Below are positions 59,688 through 64,000 of a DNA stretch of 64,000 nt, piece by piece. Both the position numbers and the translations under genes were made by a program. The stretch's first letter is position 1; every line of letters begins with the position of its first letter. This DNA is from Chloroflexota bacterium (GTDB taxonomy: Bacteria > Chloroflexota > Chloroflexia > Chloroflexales > Herpetosiphonaceae): contig JAIUOC010000002.1 of NCBI GenBank assembly GCA_020161265.1, forward strand, positions 496,001-560,000, written 5' to 3'. The notes below the pieces were generated by a model. That model was not told the origin of the DNA, searched no databases, and worked only from the letters and a program-made list of their open reading frames with translations.

Positions 59688-59992
59688 TGCTGTATCTGGC
59701 GTGTGTGGTCTATTGTGCAACCTTGGCGCTGGGCGCAAGTGTCCAATATTTGCACCTGCGTTTGGGGCGTTGGCGTTGGTTGCATCATGCGCTTTTTTTC
59801 GCAACATGGCTTAGCACAGGTGTAGCCTTAGTTTGGCGTTGGTGGAATGGCGTTGAGCAGTGGTGGTTGGTCAGCTTAATCATCCCAATTTTGGCGCTCT
59901 TTCCCTTGCAGCGAGCTAGCACCCGTCGGCATCGTTGGCTGGGTGTTAGCGGCTTGGTGGTTTGGGCGTTAATTTTAGCCTTGAGCGCTTAA
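59687..59992 (+). CDS. Four-helix membrane protein
   Basis: 101 residues, about four membrane helices (4-24, 32-50, 58-75, 83-100) and several Trp residues at their ends. Unknown family. It joins the previous gene through a TAATG overlap and converges with the amino-acid ABC ATPase (stops overlap by four bases). Confidence 0.7.
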   Translation: MLYLACVVYCATLALGASVQYLHLRLGRWRWLHHALFFATWLSTGVALVWRWWNGVEQWWLVSLIIPILALFPLQRASTRRHRWLGVSGLVVWALILALSA

Positions 59993-60747
59993 TGCAAAAT
60001 CCGCGATAAAAATAATTTGGTGCGTTCATGTTGGGGTGCACCAAACACTTGGTCGGGCGTGCCTTGCTCGACAATCGTGCCGCCATCCATAAAGACCACT
60101 TGATGCGCCGCTTTGCGGGCAAAGCCCATTTCGTGCGAAACCACAACCATGGTCATACCTTCGCTGGCCAGCGTCAACATTACGTCAAGCACCTCGTTGA
60201 TCATCTCAGGATCAAGCGCCGAGGTTGGCTCATCGAATAGAATCACTTTGGGTTGCATTGCCAATGAGCGGGCGATCGCGACGCGCTGTTGTTGACCACC
60301 CGAAAGTTTGGGTGGATATTTATTGGCCTGCTCAGGGATACCAACTTTTTCAAGCAAACTACGGGCGATTTTTTCGCTGTCGCTGCGTGAACTTTTGCGC
60401 ACTTTTTGCTGCGCCAAGCAAATATTTTCGAGCACCGTCAGATGGGGAAATAGCTCGAAACGCTGAAAAACCATGCCAACTTCAGCGCGAATTGCATTTA
60501 ATTCGCGTTCTTTGGGCGTAACATGCTTCCCATCGATCATAATTTCGCCTGCATCGGGCACTTCGAGATGGTTGATACAGCGCAACAAGGTTGATTTGCC
60601 AGAGCCAGAAGGCCCGACAATCATCAACACTTCGCCGCGATCAACCGTGAGACTGACCTCATCTAAGGCGCGAAAATCGCCAAAAAACTTGCTGACCTTG
60701 TTAATGCTAATCATTGGTTGATTGGAATTGGCAAGTTTAGTGGACAT
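59989..60747 (-). CDS. Polar amino-acid ABC transporter, ATPase (GlnQ family)
   Basis: 252 residues. Walker [11 protein letters not shown]-loop [13 protein letters not shown], signature [16 protein letters not shown], Walker [16 protein letters not shown] and H-loop [13 protein letters not shown]. Classic GlnQ/HisP type. Its start overlaps the permease end by 11 bp. Confidence 0.97.
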   Translation of the reverse strand: MSTKLANSNQPMISINKVSKFFGDFRALDEVSLTVDRGEVLMIVGPSGSGKSTLLRCINHLEVPDAGEIMIDGKHVTPKERELNAIRAEVGMVFQRFELFPHLTVLENICLAQQKVRKSSRSDSEKIARSLLEKVGIPEQANKYPPKLSGGQQQRVAIARSLAMQPKVILFDEPTSALDPEMINEVLDVMLTLASEGMTMVVVSHEMGFARKAAHQVVFMDGGTIVEQGTPDQVFGAPQHERTKLFLSRILH

Positions 60748-61546
60748 TGCTGCTCATCTTTCGTTGCAACCATTGCAGCAGCAATGACAGCACTAAAGTC
60801 ATGGTCAAATAGAAGGCGGTCAGAATAAAATAGGTTTCTTCATATTTAAACGACGAGCTAACCGAAAGCCGTGATACTTGGGTAATTTCGCGCACCCCCA
60901 ATACCGATACCAACGATGAATCTTTGAGAATCGCGATCAGATCGTTGCCTAGGGCTGGCATCACATTACGAAATGCTTGCGGCAAAATCACATAGCGCAT
61001 CGCTTGAGCATGGGTCATACCCAACGAACGAGCGGCTTCCATCTGGCCACGGCTGATCGATTCAATCCCAGCGCGGAAAATTTCGGCAATATAGGCCGCG
61101 TAAATTAACACCAGCGCAATAATCGCCCGAGCAGTTAGCGGAACAGTCAGTTTCTGGCCGTTTATCGTGATCCAATCGGATAACGCTGGCACAATCGCAA
61201 ATGAGATGGTAAAAATCAGCACCAAAATTGGCACACCGCGAATAAACTCAATATAGCCAATCGAGAGATTGCGCAAGATTAAATTGCGTGAAACGCGCCC
61301 CAACCCCAGCACCAAACCCAAGATCAATGCACAAATAAATGAAATACCTGTGACCATCAAGGTTGTGCCAAGTCCGGTCAGAATCGTCTCGAAAATGCGG
61401 GTATATTCAGGGTCGCTGATAATCCGAAAGCCCATAAAGGCGATGATCAGGCCAATTGCGACCAGCCACCATGGGATTGTGCGCCAATCAAGGCGTTTGT
61501 TGGTTGGGGGTTGCAGCGAGGTTGAAGGCGGAAGGTCGACAGCCAT
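60737..61546 (-). CDS. Polar amino-acid ABC transporter, permease (HisM/GlnP family)
   Basis: 269 residues, about five membrane helices and the EAA loop [22 protein letters not shown] that docks with the ATPase. It also has [12 protein letters not shown], the family's entrance motif. AAGGAG before ATG 61546. Middle gene of the three-gene operon. Confidence 0.95.
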   Translation of the reverse strand: MAVDLPPSTSLQPPTNKRLDWRTIPWWLVAIGLIIAFMGFRIISDPEYTRIFETILTGLGTTLMVTGISFICALILGLVLGLGRVSRNLILRNLSIGYIEFIRGVPILVLIFTISFAIVPALSDWITINGQKLTVPLTARAIIALVLIYAAYIAEIFRAGIESISRGQMEAARSLGMTHAQAMRYVILPQAFRNVMPALGNDLIAILKDSSLVSVLGVREITQVSRLSVSSSFKYEETYFILTAFYLTMTLVLSLLLQWLQRKMSSNVH

Positions 61547-61632
61547 GGGAACTCCTTGTGATGCCTAAGGAGAGGATGGAATAAACCCAGTGGTGTCGTG
61601 CATCAACGCACCACACCACTGAATTGGTGAGC

Positions 61633-62466
61633 TTATTCGGGCAATTTGAAATCAGGGCCGAAATATTTCTTTTCAAGCTCAGCTAGCTTGCCATTTTCGC
61701 GCAGCGCCTTGAGTGCGGCATTCACTGGCTCAACCAAATCGCTGTTCTTGGGGAAAATAAAGCCCAATTGATCGCTCTTGATTGGGTCACCAACCAGCTT
61801 CAATTGGTCGCTGTTGTTGCCAACATAGCCTTGGCCAGCGGTTTCGTCCATGATGACCGCATCAACGTCGCCGTTGATCAAGGCGGCTACCGCAAATGGG
61901 AAGGTTTCAAAACCTTGGATGCGGGCTTCATCGAGCAAACCTTTGGCGGTTTCGTAGTTGCTGGTGCCTGTTTGCGTGCCTAAGCGGAATTCAGTTTTGG
62001 CGAATTCGTCCATGCTGGCGAAACGAGTTTCGTCGTTGCGCACCAACAGGCGTTGGCTAATTTGAATATAGCCATCGGAGAAAGCCACTTGTTCAGCTCG
62101 CTCAGGCGTGATCGTGATCCCATCGGCGGCAGCGTCGAATTGACCATTGCCAACTGCTTGGATCATGCCTTCCCATGAGGTTTCTTTGAAGACTGGTTTA
62201 CAGTTCAACTCAGCACAGATCGCAGTCCAAGCATCGTAATCCCAGCCTTCACCTTTGCCCGTTTGGGGGTTGATGTAGTTGAATGGTGGGTACAAGTTTT
62301 CGACGGCGATGCTGACTTCACGGCCAGCAAGATCAATCTTGCCAGCGACGGGAGCGGTGGTCGAAGCGGTTGTTGGAGCAGTCGTTGGAGTTGCTGATTC
62401 TGCGCCACATGCGCCCAGCACAACCAACAGTAAGCTCAACAGAGCCACAACATTGAGGCGTTTCAT
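61633..62466 (-). CDS. Polar amino-acid ABC transporter, binding lipoprotein
   Basis: 277 residues. Lipobox VLGAC (Cys 20), a Thr/Ala/Pro-rich linker, then a periplasmic-binding-protein type II domain (PF00497 family): YPPFNYINPQTGKGEGWDYD, GQFDAAADGITITPERAEQV, LGTQTGTSNYETAKGLL and VDAVIMDETAGQGYV. AGGAGG 8 nt before ATG 62466 sets the start. It delivers an amino acid such as glutamine, histidine or arginine to the transporter. Confidence 0.95.
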   Translation of the reverse strand: MKRLNVVALLSLLLVVLGACGAESATPTTAPTTASTTAPVAGKIDLAGREVSIAVENLYPPFNYINPQTGKGEGWDYDAWTAICAELNCKPVFKETSWEGMIQAVGNGQFDAAADGITITPERAEQVAFSDGYIQISQRLLVRNDETRFASMDEFAKTEFRLGTQTGTSNYETAKGLLDEARIQGFETFPFAVAALINGDVDAVIMDETAGQGYVGNNSDQLKLVGDPIKSDQLGFIFPKNSDLVEPVNAALKALRENGKLAELEKKYFGPDFKLPE

Positions 62467-62575
62467 CTGCAGTTCCTCCTGATATAGAGTTGGTATTATA
62501 CCGTCAATCGCACGGTTGTTTTGCAAAATCTTGGTCTAAAATCAAAAATTGCTAGGGCTTATTGCGATCAATGCA

Positions 62576-62627
62576 ATTAACGCAGTAGCGCAGAGTAAAT
62601 CAACATACTCTGCGCTGCTGCGTTAAT
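62576..62627. repeat. 22-bp inverted repeat downstream of the MFS gene
   Basis: ATTAACGCAG... (62576-62597) and ...CTGCGTTAAT (62606-62627) pair at 21 of 22 positions around an 8-nt loop. The sequence contains the CGCAGAG unit seen at 51199. It may end the MFS transcript (no clear T-run) and could also be a repeat family member. Confidence 0.6.
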
Positions 62628-62646
62628 GACGGCTAGTGTTACCGCA

Positions 62647-64000
62647 CTAATGGCTGGCAGCAGCCGCCGCTCCGGCAGTTCCGCCGCGACCAGCCCACTT
62701 GAGTGGCCAACCAGGCAGGAATAAGCCAAGGAAGAGTGCCACCATTGCTACATAAAAGGTGAAGTGATAGGTTTTTTCAAAGCCAGCAACTTGTTCAGTA
62801 CAAGCCAGTTGAATGCTGCTACGAACCTGATCCTGCATCGCAGCTGGTGCTTGCTCCATGCCAGCAGGCAAATTCTTGGCTGGGTCAACACCTGGGGTTT
62901 CGCACAGGCCAAATGCAGCAGTTGCAACTCCAGCCTGGGCGTTTTCAGCAGCACGAGCCTGCGATTGCTCTTGAAATTCTTTGGTTGCCACCGAGGTTGT
63001 GCTTGCGAGAATCGTCGCCAACACGGCCACACCAATCGATTGAATCACTTGGCGTGTGGCATTGATCAAAGCCGAGCCACGCGGCACTTTGGGCAAATCA
63101 ACATCTGATAGTGCTGTGACGAAGGTGGTTTGCACGGTCATGCCCAGCGCCAAGCCGCGCAAGGCCAGCAAGAACATAATCCAGCCAATTGAGGTATCGG
63201 CTTGCAATTTCGAGAGTTGCCACGTGTTGAGAATCAAAATCGCATAGCCAGTTACGATCAACGGGCGCGGGCCGATTTTATCGTATAAACGCCCAGCTGT
63301 TGGCGTGGCAAAGCCAGCGGCAATCGCCAAGGGCAGCAAGATGAAGCCAGTTTCTAAAGCGGTGCGCCCACGCAGCACTTGTAAATATAAGGGTAACAAA
63401 AATTCGGCCCCAAACAAGGCCAAAACGCTGACCCAGCCCACCAAATTGGCCATAGTAAAGGTTGGTTTTTTGAATAAGCGCAAATCGAGCAAGGGTTCTT
63501 TGGCTACGAATAATTCAATCAAGCCAAAGAGCACCAAGCTAATGCCGCCGATGATAAACCACATCGTGACGCTGCCTGATTCCCAGCCCTGTTCGGCGGC
63601 AATCGTGGCAGCATACAGCACCGAGCCAAATCCAACCGTGGAGGTGATCAAGCCCAGCACATCAAGTTTGGGTTTGCCAGTTGGTGGGGTTGGCTTGAGC
63701 CAGCGAATCGCTAAACTTACCCCAAGTATGCCAATTGGCACATTGATGAAGAAAATCCAGCGCCAAAGATCGTTATCGACCAACAAGCCACCAAGAATTG
63801 GCCCCAAGGCTGGCCCAAGTACCATGGCGATCCCAAACACCCCAAGCGCTTTGCCACGTTCGTTGGGCGGGAATGCGCCATAGATGAAGGCTGTACCAAG
63901 TGGGGTCGATAAACCGCCGCCAAGCCCTTGAATTGCCCGCGCCACGACCAATAATTCAACTGTTGGTGCGACCCCACACAAAAACGAGCCAAGCACAAAG
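62647..64000 (-). CDS. MFS drug exporter, DHA2/EmrB type, 5'-truncated by window edge
   Basis: Open to the window end, so the start and about the first 75-85 residues (first two to three helices) are missing. It has ARAIQGLGGGLSTPLGTAFI (motif C-like region), GKALGVFGIAMVLGPALGPILGG (DHA2 motif), many further helices consistent with a 14-helix exporter and a Gly/Ala-rich end. Pumps out drugs or toxic compounds with protons. A large Ala/Gln-rich loop (EFQEQSQARAAENAQAG) lies before the last helix. Confidence 0.92.
   Translation of the reverse strand, partial: FVLGSFLCGVAPTVELLVVARAIQGLGGGLSTPLGTAFIYGAFPPNERGKALGVFGIAMVLGPALGPILGGLLVDNDLWRWIFFINVPIGILGVSLAIRWLKPTPPTGKPKLDVLGLITSTVGFGSVLYAATIAAEQGWESGSVTMWFIIGGISLVLFGLIELFVAKEPLLDLRLFKKPTFTMANLVGWVSVLALFGAEFLLPLYLQVLRGRTALETGFILLPLAIAAGFATPTAGRLYDKIGPRPLIVTGYAILILNTWQLSKLQADTSIGWIMFLLALRGLALGMTVQTTFVTALSDVDLPKVPRGSALINATRQVIQSIGVAVLATILASTTSVATKEFQEQSQARAAENAQAGVATAAFGLCETPGVDPAKNLPAGMEQAPAAMQDQVRSSIQLACTEQVAGFEKTYHFTFYVAMVALFLGLFLPGWPLKWAGRGGTAGAAAAASH

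Noticed and set aside
63305-63883. 192-residue + strand frame opposite the MFS gene
   Set aside because: Antisense shadow; low complexity.
1-64000. Insertion sequences, phage or integrative elements
   Set aside because: No transposase, integrase or phage structural gene and no terminal repeats with target duplication were found.

Overview
The window looks like a chromosomal segment of a filamentous gliding Chloroflexota, most like Herpetosiphon. This is inferred from protein content (an MglA-type gliding GTPase, a secreted chitinase and subtilase, proline/threonine-rich lipoproteins, a DhnA-type class I aldolase, T-box control of a threonyl-tRNA synthetase operon), near-balanced base composition and lipid-anchored ABC binding proteins. 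No rRNA or species marker is present, so the genus is a judgement. There are no transposases, phage genes or CRISPR arrays. Start codons were chosen from Shine-Dalgarno spacing, so many genes begin downstream of the longest possible frame.

Layout. 1-9.6 kb: partial acetyltransferase, AAA ATPase, MglA-like GTPase plus partner, cupin/AraC pair, a cyanovirin-N-like lectin divergent from an orphan Cas6-like protein, a NB-ARC ATPase, tRNA-Lys(CUU) with a near-consensus promoter, and an M32 carboxypeptidase. 9.7-20 kb: two paralogous beta-propeller lipoproteins whose short leaders can form ribosome-site-hiding hairpins, a peptidoglycan amidase, and an overlapping operon malQ / membrane protein / NHL lipoprotein / SpoIIE-type phosphatase. 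20-25 kb: RsbR-like STAS protein, DUF1003 protein, then a polyprenyl-synthase-like protein next to a membrane histidine kinase and a lone receiver. 25-35 kb: housekeeping and accessory genes (acetyltransferases, class I aldolase, phosphoribosyltransferase, NUDIX, YcaQ/AlkX-type glycosylase, YahK-type dehydrogenase, a second SpoIIE-type phosphatase). 35.5-39.4 kb: rseP operon containing a Cas4-like nuclease split over two coupled membrane genes, then queD and others. 39.6-44 kb: receiver, metal ABC transporter, deoB. 44-59 kb: secreted subtilase, TGS-less thrS operon headed by a T-box, AlkD-like protein, secreted repeat protein, half ABC exporter, divergent receiver, chitinase. 58-64 kb: M24 peptidase and three small membrane genes, a polar amino-acid ABC transporter and a truncated MFS exporter.

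Two themes cut across the genes. One is signalling: two SpoIIE-type phosphatases, one RsbR-like STAS protein, one kinase and three stand-alone receivers, two of which share an IGWS...DGFISK C-terminal half. The other is the intergenic DNA, which repeatedly contains short arrays of 7-nt period (sometimes 8 or 9 nt), often as facing inverted pairs, resembling the STRR repeats of filamentous cyanobacteria.

The most unusual observations are the split membrane Cas4-like pair, the hairpin leaders of the lipoprotein paralogues, the polyprenyl-synthase/kinase/receiver cluster, the heptamer arrays, and the T-box placed more than 1 kb upstream of thrS ahead of an unrelated membrane protein. All functional statements rest on reading motifs by eye; no database search was run.
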